Shown: positions 16,299 to 25,793, counted from the stretch's first letter. The stretch: 64,000 nt of DNA from Peptococcaceae bacterium (GCA_023512435.1 JAILZP010000008.1:1-64000), one strand, 5' to 3'. A program made the numbers and translations. Notes: a model not told the origin generated them from the sequence alone.

Positions 16299-17723
16299 AT
16301 GCGTACCGTTCAGCAGTATATCGACAAGCTTCGTTCAATGAGGCCCAACGTCTACATGGGAGGCAGGCTGGTGCCCAGGGACGACCCCCGCTTCATGGGA
16401 GGCATCCGCACCATCGCCACCACCATTGAGTGCGGCCTGGACCCGCAATACTCGGACCTGATGACCGCCAGGTCCCACCTGACGGGCAAGACCATCAACC
16501 GATACACCCACGTTCACCAGAGCGTGGAGGACCTCCTGAAAAAGCAGGAGATGACCCGGTTCCTGTGCCGGAAGGTGGGCGGCTGCATCGACCGCTGCAT
16601 GGGAATTGACGCCACCAACGCCCTTTCGGTGGTGACCAAGGATTGCGACAATGCGCACGGGACCGATTATCACCAGAGATTTCTGAAGTGGCTGGAGTAC
16701 TTCCAGGAAAACGACCTGGTGGCCGCCTGCGCCCAGACCGACGTCAAGGGTGACCGGTCAAAGAGGCCCCATGAGCAGGCAGATCCGGACCTGTACGTTC
16801 ACGTGGTGGAAAAGCGGGACGACGGGATCATCGTCCGGGGCGCCAAGAACCACATTTCAATCGTTCCCTACGCCGACGAAATCATCGTGGTGCCCACCAG
16901 GGCCCTGACCCAGAAGGACGCCGACTACGCCGTGGCATTCGCCATTCCGGCCGACGCCGAGGGGGTCAAGCTGGTCACCAGGGCCACCGGAACCAGGGAG
17001 CGGAAAATTCTCACCGGCAGTGTGGGCCAGTACCAGGTGGACTGCTACGTGATCTTCGAGGACACTTTCGTGCCCTGGGAAAGGGTGTTCCTTTGCGGGG
17101 AGCACATGTTCGGCGGCATGCTGGCCCTGATGTTCGCCCTCTACCACCGGCACAGCTACACCGGCTGCAAGCCGGCGGTTTCGGACTGCCTGATGGGCCA
17201 GGCGGCCCTGGTGGCGGAGTACAACGGGATTGAAAAGGCGCACCACGTCAGGGAAAAGCTGGCAGATTACGTGGCGGTGGCCGAGCTTGTTTACGGCGCC
17301 GGCATAGCTTCGGCGGTTAAGGCCAGGCGGGCGGCCTCGGGCACCTATGTCCCGGACCCCGTTTATGTGAACGTGGCCCGCTACCACGCCGGGGTGAACC
17401 TTTACCACGAGTTCGAGATGCTGGCCGACCTGTCCGGCGGCCTCCCGGCAACGCTGCCGCCGGAGGAGGATTTCTTCAGCCCGGAAACCGGCCCGCTGCT
17501 GCACAAGTATATCATGCGCAACCCCAAAATAAGCGCCGAGAACCAGCACCGCCTGTTCCGCCTGCTGAGCGACACCCTTTGTTCGGCCATGGGCGGAGTG
17601 GCCCAGGTGGGCGGGATGCACGGCGGGGGGTCGCCGGTGATGGAGAAGATTGGCATCATGGCGGCCTACGACATTGAGGCCAGGAAGAGGCTGGCCAAGC
17701 AGCTGGCCGGGATCAGGGATTAA
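16299..17723 (+). CDS. 4-hydroxybutyryl-CoA dehydratase/vinylacetyl-CoA isomerase family protein, copy 2
   Basis: This tandem paralogue of the preceding gene has the same length of 474 residues and long identical stretches at both protein and DNA level, indicating duplication. Cluster ligands Cys96, Cys100, His283 and Cys290 are retained. The Thr190 equivalent is Ser (NHISIVPYA), Glu257 is Asp and Glu455 is Gly (VGGMHGGGSP). The two copies differ in active-site-facing positions, so they may form a hetero-oligomer or accept different acyl-CoAs. The start is ATG after CCGGAGG. The following gene is a 3-hydroxyacyl-CoA dehydrogenase. Confidence 0.85.
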   Translation: MRTVQQYIDKLRSMRPNVYMGGRLVPRDDPRFMGGIRTIATTIECGLDPQYSDLMTARSHLTGKTINRYTHVHQSVEDLLKKQEMTRFLCRKVGGCIDRCMGIDATNALSVVTKDCDNAHGTDYHQRFLKWLEYFQENDLVAACAQTDVKGDRSKRPHEQADPDLYVHVVEKRDDGIIVRGAKNHISIVPYADEIIVVPTRALTQKDADYAVAFAIPADAEGVKLVTRATGTRERKILTGSVGQYQVDCYVIFEDTFVPWERVFLCGEHMFGGMLALMFALYHRHSYTGCKPAVSDCLMGQAALVAEYNGIEKAHHVREKLADYVAVAELVYGAGIASAVKARRAASGTYVPDPVYVNVARYHAGVNLYHEFEMLADLSGGLPATLPPEEDFFSPETGPLLHKYIMRNPKISAENQHRLFRLLSDTLCSAMGGVAQVGGMHGGGSPVMEKIGIMAAYDIEARKRLAKQLAGIRD

Positions 17724-17773
17724 GCCTCTATCAGAAGCTGCCAGCTGGAAGCTGGTCGGGAGGTTGTTTTCAG

Positions 17774-18664
17774 TTGACTGCCCGGGAAATTAAAAACATA
17801 ACGGTGATTGGCGCCGGCACCATGGGACACCAGATAGCCCTGGCGGCCGCCCTGTCGGGATACTCGGTCACGTGTGCGGACGTAAGCGGCGAACAGCTGG
17901 CCAGGGCCCGGAAATTTGTGGACACCTACCTGCCGCAAAGGGTGGCCCGGGGCAAGCTGTCCCCCGGGGAGGCAGCCGAGGCCGGGAAAAACCTGGTTTT
18001 TTCCCAGGACGTGGACGAATCGGCGGCCCGGGCCGATCTGGTCATTGAATCGGTGCCGGAGATTCTTGAATTGAAGCGCCGGGTGTTTTCCCGCCTGGAT
18101 AAAGTCTGCCCGGACCACGCCATCCTGGTCACCAACAGCTCATTTATAGTATCCTCCAGGATTGCCGACGCCACCGGCAGGCCGGACAGGGTCTGCAACA
18201 TGCACTTTTTTAATCCCCCGCTGCACATGAAGCCGGTGGAGGTGGTCAAGGGGCCCCACACTTCGGAAGAAACCGCCGCCGCCGTGGTGGGGGTATGCAG
18301 AAGAATGGGCAAGGTGCCGTTCCTGCTGCACAAGGAGGTAAAAGGCTTTCTGATCAACAGGGTCCTTTCGGCGACCCACAGGGAAGCCCTTTTTCTGTAC
18401 GATATGGGTGTGGCCTCCATCGAGGACATAGACAAAGCCATCCAGTACGGGCTGGGCCACACCATACCGCCCTTTCGCCAGATGGACCTGATCGGCCTCG
18501 ACCTGATCCTGAACATAGACATGGAGCACTACCGGGAAACGGGGGACCCGGTTCACAAGCCGTCGCCGGTGCTGGTGGAAAAGGTGGTCAGGGGCGAACT
18601 GGGCCGCAAGACCGGAAAGGGTTTTTACGACTACTCGGACATGCTGGCGGGGCGCGGATACTAG
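17774..18664 (+). CDS. 3-hydroxybutyryl-CoA dehydrogenase
   Basis: This NAD(P)-dependent oxidoreductase interconverts 3-hydroxyacyl-CoA and 3-oxoacyl-CoA. The 296-residue chain has the Rossmann motif VIGAGTMGHQIA near the N-terminus, ESVPE, the catalytic-histidine segment NMHFFNPPLHMKPVEVV and the helical C-terminal dimerisation domain. The start is TTG, ten bases after GGGAGG. It lies 50 bp after the second abfD-like gene in the same operon and 18 bp before the sigma-54 activator, consistent with a beta-oxidation-like step after hydration of crotonyl-CoA or a homologue. Confidence 0.92.
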   Translation: MTAREIKNITVIGAGTMGHQIALAAALSGYSVTCADVSGEQLARARKFVDTYLPQRVARGKLSPGEAAEAGKNLVFSQDVDESAARADLVIESVPEILELKRRVFSRLDKVCPDHAILVTNSSFIVSSRIADATGRPDRVCNMHFFNPPLHMKPVEVVKGPHTSEETAAAVVGVCRRMGKVPFLLHKEVKGFLINRVLSATHREALFLYDMGVASIEDIDKAIQYGLGHTIPPFRQMDLIGLDLILNIDMEHYRETGDPVHKPSPVLVEKVVRGELGRKTGKGFYDYSDMLAGRGY

Positions 18665-18682
18665 AAGGCCGGGGGTGGCGGA

Positions 18683-20611
18683 GTGGCCAGGAAGATCAGG
18701 CTGGGGGTTTTCTCACCGTACCCCGAATTTACGGAACTGGCCGGGGAAATCGTCAGGGAATTCGATAACGCGGAAATCATCGTAGAGGAAAAAATTCTGG
18801 ATGACGCCGTGGAGGCGGCCAGGGATTGGGCGGAGAGAGACCTGGTGGAGGCCGTCGTGGCCAGGAATCCCACCGCCCAGATGGTGGCCGGCAGGGTGGA
18901 CCTGCCGGTGTCCGCAGTGGAGATTACCGACTTCGACATAATCAAGACTCTTCACCGGGCCAGGAGTCTTTACGGGGAGTCCATGGCCTTCATCACCTAC
19001 GACCACAGGCCGGCCGAGTATGATTTCGATCTTTTCAAGGAGATTTTGGGATTTGATTTCAGGGTTTATCATTACCGGGACAACCAGGGCCTGTATGACA
19101 GCATCGACCTTGCCTGCCGGGAAGGGATAAAGACTCTGGTGGCCACCGGCGCCTGCATTGTCAACAAGGTGAAGGCGTGGAACGTCAACGGGATTTTTGT
19201 GGCCAGCGGCAAGGCCCCTGTATATGAGGCCTTTGCCAACGCCATCAGAATGGCTGAACTCCGGCGGGAGAACAGGCACTTCATCAACCGCCTGGGTTCC
19301 ATCCTCAACAGCATCAGCGACGGAGTCCTGGCCCTGGACGAGGCGGGAAAAGTGTTCTTTTGCAACCCGCTGGCGGAAAGGCTCCTGGGTATCAAGTCCA
19401 GGGAAGTGCTGGGCAAAAAAGTGGATGTGCTGCTTAAGCACGAGGCCCTTAGGAAGATATACCGGGACGGGCAGAGAGCAAACGGAGACCTGGTCAGGCT
19501 GGATGCCGGAAAAGAGCTGCTGGTGAACCGCGTCACTTTTAACGTGGGCGGGGGTCAGTGCCTGGTTATAAATTTCCAGGTGGTCAGCGCCATCGTGCAG
19601 ATGGAGGAAAAAATAAGGCAGGAACTGTACGCCAAAGGCCTGGTGGCCAAGTACAGCTTCAGCGACATATGCGGGGACAGCAGGTTGATCAGGGAAACCA
19701 TCGATCAGGCCAGGAAATTTGCCAGATCCCATTCCACCGTGCTTATCTCGGGTGAAAGCGGCACAGGCAAGGAGCTGTTTGCCCAGAGCATGCACAATGA
19801 AAGCGACAGGCGCAACGGCCCCTTTGTTGCCGTTAACTGCGCCGCTCTCCCCGAAACTCTTTTGGAAAGCGAACTTTTCGGCTATGAGGAAGGCGCTTTC
19901 ACCGGGGCCAGGCGGGGGGGCAAGCGGGGGCTGTTTGAGATTGCCCACGGGGGGACCATATTTTTGGACGAAATAGGGGAATTGGGCCCCCAGCTCCAGG
20001 CCAGGATACTGCGGGTAATCCAGCAAAAGGAAGTCATGCGGGTGGGCGGGGGGCGGGTAATACCGGTGGATGTGAGGATCATCACGGCCACGAACCGCAA
20101 TTTGTTTGAAGCCGTGCAGAAGGGATCGTTCCGGGAGGACCTTTTCTACCGGCTGAATGTTCTTCCCCTTAAGGTGCCGCCATTGAGAAGGAGGCCGGAG
20201 GACATTCCGGTGCTTTTTAACCACTTCCTCAGGCGCCGGGGTGATAAAAGGGTTCCTTCCCAGTTCCCCCAGCATGTGACGGAGAAAATGAAGAGGTACT
20301 CCTGGCCAGGAAATGTCAGGGAGCTGGAGAACTTCGCGGAAAGGTACTGCGCTCTCGGAGAAGACGATTTTGAATATTTCAGCACCCTAAGGGGACTGAT
20401 CAGCCGGCTGTTCGGCGAGGATGGCGGGGAAAGGCCCACAAAACACAGGATTGTGGTGGAACTGGGCACCTTTGACCAGATAGAGAGCCAGATTATTGAG
20501 CAGCTGGCGTGCCTCTTTCCAAATTCCAAGGGCGACCTGGCCAAAGTGCTGGGCATCAGCCGGACAACCCTGTGGCGAAAGCTCAAGGCTTCGGGGGTTC
20601 AGATCAACTGA
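18683..20611 (+). CDS. sigma-54-dependent activator with PrpR-type sensor domain
   Basis: This 642-residue enhancer-binding protein starts with a PrpR N-terminal-like domain (about 1-185; it senses a small molecule such as 2-methylcitrate in PrpR). A PAS domain (about 200-310) and the AAA+ ATPase follow: Walker A GESGTGK from residue 357, the sigma-54-contacting GAFTGA at 404-409, and Walker B GGTIFLDEIGEL. A Fis-type helix-turn-helix (GDLAKVLGISRTTLWRKLK) ends the protein. The GTG start lies 18 bp after the dehydrogenase stop, so it is in the operon it probably activates. It is the only sigma-54 activator in the window, with six matching promoters within about 25 kb. Confidence 0.93.
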   Translation: MARKIRLGVFSPYPEFTELAGEIVREFDNAEIIVEEKILDDAVEAARDWAERDLVEAVVARNPTAQMVAGRVDLPVSAVEITDFDIIKTLHRARSLYGESMAFITYDHRPAEYDFDLFKEILGFDFRVYHYRDNQGLYDSIDLACREGIKTLVATGACIVNKVKAWNVNGIFVASGKAPVYEAFANAIRMAELRRENRHFINRLGSILNSISDGVLALDEAGKVFFCNPLAERLLGIKSREVLGKKVDVLLKHEALRKIYRDGQRANGDLVRLDAGKELLVNRVTFNVGGGQCLVINFQVVSAIVQMEEKIRQELYAKGLVAKYSFSDICGDSRLIRETIDQARKFARSHSTVLISGESGTGKELFAQSMHNESDRRNGPFVAVNCAALPETLLESELFGYEEGAFTGARRGGKRGLFEIAHGGTIFLDEIGELGPQLQARILRVIQQKEVMRVGGGRVIPVDVRIITATNRNLFEAVQKGSFREDLFYRLNVLPLKVPPLRRRPEDIPVLFNHFLRRRGDKRVPSQFPQHVTEKMKRYSWPGNVRELENFAERYCALGEDDFEYFSTLRGLISRLFGEDGGERPTKHRIVVELGTFDQIESQIIEQLACLFPNSKGDLAKVLGISRTTLWRKLKASGVQIN

Positions 20612-20720
20612 TTTGGGCCAGATCTGCGGAAAAATTCTAATTTTGAAACAAAGCCTGTTTAATATATGAACATTCATTCATCGCCCGGATGCCGAACCGC
20701 CGGCTTTATATCGTCAAGAG

Positions 20721-20737
20721 CTGGCATGTCCGTTGCA
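20721..20737 (+). promoter_or_regulatory. sigma-54 promoter for the acyl-CoA ligase
   Basis: CTGGCATGTCCGTTGCA is the best match to the sigma-54 consensus in the window (GG 20723-20724, GC 20735-20736). AAACA-N5-TGTTT (near 20645-20660) and ATGAA-CA-TTCAT (near 20667-20678) lie upstream as candidate activator sites. Confidence 0.8.
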
Positions 20738-20777
20738 AATGTTTAAATTTTATATAACTTTCGACGGAGGTGTATCT

Positions 20778-22400
20778 ATGGACTTTCCCAGACCCTATCT
20801 GAAGGTGTATGAATCCGGTGGAGTGGACTGGGACGTAAAAATCGACCCCAAGCCCCTGCATACCCTGGTGTTTGAGTCCGCCAAGAAGTTTCCAGACAAG
20901 ACCGCCCTTATCTTTTACGGGCACAAGATAACCTTCGCCCAACTGGCGGGCTGTGTTACCCGGGCCGCCTCGGTTTTTCATGATCTGGGCCTGAAAAAAG
21001 GGGACAGGGTTTCAATCATGCTGCCCAACTGCCCCGATTTTGTCATTGCCTACTACGCCGTCCTCAGCCTGGGCGGGATCGTGGTCAACACCAATCCCAT
21101 GTATGTTGAGCGGGAGATCGAACACCAGGTCAATGATTCCGGGTCCAGGATGATTTTGGTTTACGCGGATATCTACCCCAGGGTTAAAAACGTCCGGGCC
21201 AACACGCCCCTGGAGAAGGTGATCCTGACGGGATTTGCCGGGAAGCCGGAAACCATGCCCGACGATACCCTCTGGTTCCCGGACTTTTACGCGGCCGATC
21301 GCAAGCCGGCGCCGCCGGTGGAGATTGACCCGCTGGAAGACCTGGCGGTTTTGCAGTACACAGGGGGCACCACGGGGGTCTCCAAGGGGGCCATGCTCAC
21401 CCACGCCAACCTGTATTCCAACGCCATGCAGACTAATTACTTCTTTATCGGGGAGGAAAAGAAGGAACTTATTCTTACCGTACTCCCGCTGTTCCACGTT
21501 TACGGCATGTCGTCGTGCATGAACCTGGCCATGGCCAGCGGGAAGACCATTATCCTGGTACCCAGGTTCGTGCCCGAAGAAATATGTAAGATCATCAGTG
21601 AGTACAAACCGACATTTTTCCCAGGCGTGCCCACCATGTTCGTGGCCATAAGAAACCACCCGGCCTTCAAGGACCCGCACAACGTGATGGTTTACAACTC
21701 AGGGGCGGCTCCCCTGCCGGTGGATGTCTGGCAAAGCTACAACAAGCTGTTTGAGGGGAGCAACACCGTGATGAGCGAGGGTTACGGCCTGTCCGAGGCT
21801 TCGCCCACCACTCACTGCAACCCCATCTTCGGCGAGACCAAGGTGGGCAGCATAGGAATTCCGTTCCCCCTGACAGACGCCGCCGTGGTGGACGCCGAGA
21901 CCGGGACCAGGGTGATGCCCGTGGGAGAGGTGGGAGAGTTAATCATCAGGGGGCCCCAGGTGATGAAGGGGTACTGGAACATGCCCGACCAGAGCGCCAA
22001 GACCCTTCGCAACGGGTGGCTGTACACCGGCGACATGGCCAGGATGGACGGGGACGGGTACTTCTATATTGTTGACCGGAAGAAGGACATGATCCTGGCC
22101 GGAGGTTACAATATTTACCCCCGGGAGGTGGAAGAGGTTCTCTTTACCCACCCGAAGGTACAGGAGGCCGTTGTGGCCGGGATACCCGACGCCTACCGGG
22201 GAGAGACAGTAAAGGCCTACGTGGTCCTTAAAGAAGGGGAGACCGCCACCGAGCAGGAAATCATCGACTATTGCCGGGAAAAGATGGCTGCCTTTAAAGC
22301 TCCCAAAACGGTGGAATTCCGGAAGGAACTGCCCAAGTCGGCGGTGGGCAAGCTGCTGCGCAGGATACTGGTGGAAGAGGAGAAAAAGAAAATGTCATAA
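20778..22400 (+). CDS. acyl-CoA ligase (AMP-forming)
   Basis: This 540-residue member of the AMP-forming acyl-CoA synthetase (ANL) family activates a carboxylic acid with ATP and CoA. The phosphate-binding loop YTGGTTGVSKG starts at residue 194. EGYGLSEASP, YTGDMARMDGDG and the catalytic lysine region KSAVGKLLRR near the C-terminus are all present. It looks most like medium- or long-chain fatty acid ligases, but the acid is unknown. ATG at 20778 follows CGGAGGTG. It is transcribed alone from a sigma-54 promoter and ends at a strong terminator. Confidence 0.92.
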   Translation: MDFPRPYLKVYESGGVDWDVKIDPKPLHTLVFESAKKFPDKTALIFYGHKITFAQLAGCVTRAASVFHDLGLKKGDRVSIMLPNCPDFVIAYYAVLSLGGIVVNTNPMYVEREIEHQVNDSGSRMILVYADIYPRVKNVRANTPLEKVILTGFAGKPETMPDDTLWFPDFYAADRKPAPPVEIDPLEDLAVLQYTGGTTGVSKGAMLTHANLYSNAMQTNYFFIGEEKKELILTVLPLFHVYGMSSCMNLAMASGKTIILVPRFVPEEICKIISEYKPTFFPGVPTMFVAIRNHPAFKDPHNVMVYNSGAAPLPVDVWQSYNKLFEGSNTVMSEGYGLSEASPTTHCNPIFGETKVGSIGIPFPLTDAAVVDAETGTRVMPVGEVGELIIRGPQVMKGYWNMPDQSAKTLRNGWLYTGDMARMDGDGYFYIVDRKKDMILAGGYNIYPREVEEVLFTHPKVQEAVVAGIPDAYRGETVKAYVVLKEGETATEQEIIDYCREKMAAFKAPKTVEFRKELPKSAVGKLLRRILVEEEKKKMS

Positions 22401-22438
22401 TGAATTTTCGGGACAGAGTCTGGAAGGGAAAAGGAAAT

Positions 22439-22467
22439 CTGCCGGCTTACACCCGCCGGCAGTTTTT
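22439..22467 (+). terminator. intrinsic terminator after the acyl-CoA ligase
   Basis: CTGCCGGC-TTACACCC-GCCGGCAG is a perfect 8-bp stem followed by TTTTT. It lies between the convergent ligase and livF genes. Confidence 0.85.
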
Positions 22468-22486
22468 CTTTTTCCGATTCCCGCTT

Positions 22487-23194
22487 TTACGCTCCAAGGT
22501 AGGCCTTTTTCACCAGGCTGTTGTTCAACAGTTCGCGGCTTGGTCCTTCCAGGACCAGCCTGCCGTTTTCCAGCACGTAGCCGCGCTGGGTTATCATCAA
22601 CGCCATGTGGGCGTTTTGTTCGGACAGAAAAACAGTGGTTCCCATTTCATTGATGGTTTTGATAATCTCGGCGATCTTCCGGACCACCAGTGGTGCCAGC
22701 CCCATGGAGGGTTCGTCCAGAAGCAGCATGTCCGGCTGGGACATGAGCGCCCTGCCGATGGCCAGCATCTGCTGCTCACCCCCGCTGAGGGTGCCGGCCA
22801 TTTGGTTTGTTCTTTCTTTAAGAATGGGGAACAAATCATAAACCTGATTTAACGTTCTCTCCACTCCCTTTGGGTCTTTTCGCCGGGTGTAGGCTCCCAG
22901 CATCAGGTTCTTGCATACCGAGAGCTGCGGGAAAAGCTGGCGGCCTTCGGGACAGAGGGATAGGCCCATTCCCACCACCGAGTGGGCGGGCAAACGGCTG
23001 ATTATTTCACTCCTGAATTCGACGCTTCCCCGGGAAGGCTTCAAGACACCGGCGATGGTCCGGAAAAGAGTGCTTTTTCCGGCCCCGTTGCTTCCCAGCA
23101 GGGCCACGAACTCCCCTTTTTTAATCTCCAGGGAAACCCCGCGGACGGCCTCAAAACCCCCTATGACAGTGGTAACATCCTTTAGTCTAAGCAA
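22487..23194 (-). CDS. livF: branched-chain amino acid-type ABC transporter ATP-binding protein LivF
   Basis: This is the second ATPase of a Liv-type importer, 235 residues, cytoplasmic. It has Walker A LGSNGAGKST, signature LSGGEQQ and Walker B MLLLDEPSMGLAP. The start is TTG at 23194 inside the end of livG, behind GGGGAGGGAG, so translation is coupled. It is the last gene of livHMGF. In this context the importer more probably carries an organic acid or aromatic/short-chain acid than an amino acid, but that is inference from neighbours. Confidence 0.93.
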   Translation of the reverse strand: MLRLKDVTTVIGGFEAVRGVSLEIKKGEFVALLGSNGAGKSTLFRTIAGVLKPSRGSVEFRSEIISRLPAHSVVGMGLSLCPEGRQLFPQLSVCKNLMLGAYTRRKDPKGVERTLNQVYDLFPILKERTNQMAGTLSGGEQQMLAIGRALMSQPDMLLLDEPSMGLAPLVVRKIAEIIKTINEMGTTVFLSEQNAHMALMITQRGYVLENGRLVLEGPSRELLNNSLVKKAYLGA

Positions 23195-23954
23195 CGTACT
23201 CCCTCCCCAGGTAGGCCTCGATCACGGCCGGGTTTGTGCTTATCTCCCCGGGTGTTCCCTCCGCCAGCTTGTTTCCGTAGTTCAGGACCACTATCCGGTC
23301 CGCCAGGTCCATAACCATGTTCATCTTGTGCTCAATAAGGCAGACGGTAATTCCGGCCGCCTTGATTTTTTTTATCAACTGGGTGATCCCGTCGGTGTCT
23401 TCCTGGATTAGGCCGCCGGTGGGTTCGTCCAACAGGATCGCTTTGGGTTCGCCGGCCAGGGCCACGCCTATGGCCAACCGTTTTTGCTCCTCCTGGGAAA
23501 GGGTGGAAACAAAGTCAAAAGCCTTATCGGTCATGCCGATGAAATCCAGAACCTCCAGCACCCTGGCCATGGTTTTTTCCCTGTCCTCCTTCCAGCGGCG
23601 GGTGTGAAAAATGGTGCTCCAGAATCCGCTGGCGGTGCGCATCCTGTAGCCGATGGCCAGGTTGTCCGCCACCCTCAACTGGTTGAACAGGGTGGTGGTT
23701 TGAAAGGTCCGGGTGATACCCATTTGAGCTATGCGGTGGGGTTTTAGCCCGGTAATATCCTGGCCCTCCAGGAAAACGCGCCCTGAAGTGGGGCGGAGTA
23801 TACCGCTGACCAGGTTGAACAGGGAGGATTTGCCCGCTCCGTTCGGCCCGATGATGGCCAGTATTTCCCCCCGGTCAACGTTGAAGGTCACGTCGTTTAC
23901 TGCCACCAGCCCTTCAAACCGCTTGGTGAGATTTTCCACTTGCAGTAACGACAT
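23187..23954 (-). CDS. livG: branched-chain amino acid-type ABC transporter ATP-binding protein LivG
   Basis: This first ATPase of the Liv-type importer has Walker A IGPNGAGKSS and Walker B AILLDEPTGGLIQ. The ABC signature reads LSQEEQ rather than LSGGQ (TLSQEEQKRLAIG), a known variation in LivG proteins. The C-terminal extension VIEAYLGREYVA is typical of LivG. ATG at 23954 is favoured because the AAAGGGGG ribosome-binding site would abut the alternative ATG at 23963. It overlaps livM by 41 bp and livF by 8 bp. Confidence 0.92.
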   Translation of the reverse strand: MSLLQVENLTKRFEGLVAVNDVTFNVDRGEILAIIGPNGAGKSSLFNLVSGILRPTSGRVFLEGQDITGLKPHRIAQMGITRTFQTTTLFNQLRVADNLAIGYRMRTASGFWSTIFHTRRWKEDREKTMARVLEVLDFIGMTDKAFDFVSTLSQEEQKRLAIGVALAGEPKAILLDEPTGGLIQEDTDGITQLIKKIKAAGITVCLIEHKMNMVMDLADRIVVLNYGNKLAEGTPGEISTNPAVIEAYLGREYVA

Positions 23955-24927
23955 TCTTTCCATCCCCCTTTCTGAGCCGATAACGGGTCTTGATCCTGTG
24001 CTGCAAGCTCTCGATGCCGCCCATCAGCCCCCTGGGGAAATAAATGATGACGATGATCAGCAGCACCCCGAAGATAATCAGCCGGTAATCCTCCAGGAAC
24101 TGCAGGTATTCCATCAGCAGGGGAAAGGCGAAGGCTCCTAGTATGGGCCCGGCCAGGGTGGCGGCCCCGCCCAAAAGCAGGTAGACCAGCCAGTTGAAGG
24201 TGTGGTTGAAGGAAGCGGTGCTGGGGCTGATGCTTCCGATCAGGCTGGCGTATATTCCTCCGGCCATCCCGGCAAAAAAGTTTGCCACCATGAAAGAAAT
24301 GATCTTGGTGGCGAACGTGTTTATTCCCACCGCCTCGGCCAGGGGTTCATTGTTGCGGACCGACATGAAGCTCAGTCCCTGCAGTGAATGGACCAGACGG
24401 TGCATGACAAACAGGGTCAGCAGCAAAAAGGCCAGGACAAGGTAATACTGTGATATCTGGCTGCTGAATTCAAAACTGCCTATTTTGGGCCGTGGAATGC
24501 CCAGCAGCCCGGTATGCCCACCGGTGAGTTCCACCCAGTTGCCGATGACGATGGAGATGATCACCCCGAAACAGAGGGTGGCGATGGCAAAATACGAACC
24601 GCGGGTGCGAAGGGTCGGCAGGCCGATCAGAAACCCCACCAGGGCTGAAATGAAGGACGCCAGGGGCAGGGCCAGCCAGAATGAAAGCCCCGCCTTGGTC
24701 ATCAGGCCCACTCCGTAGGCACCGATGCCGAAGAACCCGGCGTGGGCCAGGGAGGCCTGGCCGGTATATCCAAGGATAAGGTTCAGGCTGAGAGTGGCGA
24801 TGGAAAAAATCAGGCTCATGATCGCCAGCTGAAAAATATAACGGTCGGTAACGACAAGGGGCAGGGTAACGGCCGCCAGGAGCAGGACCAGGTAGAACCA
24901 CTTTTCCCTCAGAAATTTTACCGCCAC
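23914..24927 (-). CDS. livM: branched-chain amino acid-type ABC transporter permease LivM
   Basis: This 337-residue inner-membrane permease of the Liv importer has eight or more hydrophobic segments and the family pattern GYTGQASLAHAGFFGIGAYG near residue 50, which contacts the ATPases. The C-terminal 35 residues are polar and basic. The GTG start at 24927 lies 2 bp after the livH stop. It pairs with LivH to form the translocation pore. Confidence 0.92.
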   Translation of the reverse strand: MAVKFLREKWFYLVLLLAAVTLPLVVTDRYIFQLAIMSLIFSIATLSLNLILGYTGQASLAHAGFFGIGAYGVGLMTKAGLSFWLALPLASFISALVGFLIGLPTLRTRGSYFAIATLCFGVIISIVIGNWVELTGGHTGLLGIPRPKIGSFEFSSQISQYYLVLAFLLLTLFVMHRLVHSLQGLSFMSVRNNEPLAEAVGINTFATKIISFMVANFFAGMAGGIYASLIGSISPSTASFNHTFNWLVYLLLGGAATLAGPILGAFAFPLLMEYLQFLEDYRLIIFGVLLIIVIIYFPRGLMGGIESLQHRIKTRYRLRKGDGKNVVTASGKSHQAV

Positions 24928-24929
24928 CT

Positions 24930-25793
24930 CTAGGCAACCTCCCTTCCGAACAGGCCGGTGGGTTTGATGGCAAGTATCAGCAGCAGGGCTCCGAAGGCGA
25001 AGACATCCTTGTAGTCAGCCGAGATGTAACCGCCTCCCAGGGCTTCTATGAGGCCCAGTATGTAGCCTCCCACAATGGCTCCCGGAATGCTGCCCAGGCC
25101 GCCCAGGATTACGATTATGAAAGCCTTCATTCCCAACAGCGCCCCCATGGCCGGGGAGATCATAAATATCGGGGCCACCATGGTGGCCGCCGCCGCTGCG
25201 GTTCCGGTGGATATGGCGAAGGTGAGGGAGGATATCCGGTTTACGTTTATTCCCATCAGCATGGCCCCCTCGCGGTTCTGGGCCACCGCTTCGATGGCTG
25301 TTCCCGGGGTGGTCTTCTTGATGAAGATCTGCAGCAGAACAATCATGATTATAGCAACAATGATCAGCAGCAGGCGCTGCTGGGTCATGGTCATGCCGAG
25401 AAGCTCTATGGTTCCGGGGTAGGGGTTGGGGATCCGGTGAGCCTGCGGGCCCCAGATGACAACGACTCCCGTTTCCAGGATGATCAGCGCCCCGATGGCC
25501 GAAATGAATGAGTTGATGTGCGGCTGGTCCCTTAACGGGCGGTAGACCAGGAACTCCACCACCACTCCGGCCAGGGCCAGGACGAACACCGAGATGAACA
25601 GGGCCGGCCAGAATCCCAACCCGTACCTGGTCATGGCGAAAAAGCTGACGTAGGCGCCCAGCATGTACAGGTGTCCGTGGGCGAAATTAGGTATGTGCAG
25701 TATGCCGAAAACCAGGGTCAGCCCCAGGGCGACAATGGCGTACGTGCTGCCAAGCATGACTCCGTTAAATATTTGTTGCAAGAAAAGATCCAT
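24930..25793 (-). CDS. livH: branched-chain amino acid-type ABC transporter permease LivH
   Basis: This 287-residue inner-membrane permease has about eight hydrophobic helices and the family segment GVMLGSTYAIVALGLTLVFGI at the start, plus GGLGSIPGAIVGGYILGL in the ATPase-contact loop. ATG at 25793. It is the first gene of livHMGF and is separated from the upstream binding protein by terminator-like hairpins, so full expression may need read-through or a separate promoter. Confidence 0.93.
   Translation of the reverse strand: MDLFLQQIFNGVMLGSTYAIVALGLTLVFGILHIPNFAHGHLYMLGAYVSFFAMTRYGLGFWPALFISVFVLALAGVVVEFLVYRPLRDQPHINSFISAIGALIILETGVVVIWGPQAHRIPNPYPGTIELLGMTMTQQRLLLIIVAIIMIVLLQIFIKKTTPGTAIEAVAQNREGAMLMGINVNRISSLTFAISTGTAAAAATMVAPIFMISPAMGALLGMKAFIIVILGGLGSIPGAIVGGYILGLIEALGGGYISADYKDVFAFGALLLILAIKPTGLFGREVA

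Noticed and set aside
18713-20275. 520-codon antisense frame over the sigma-54 activator
   Set aside because: A shadow of the activator gene; the translation lacks any family signature.
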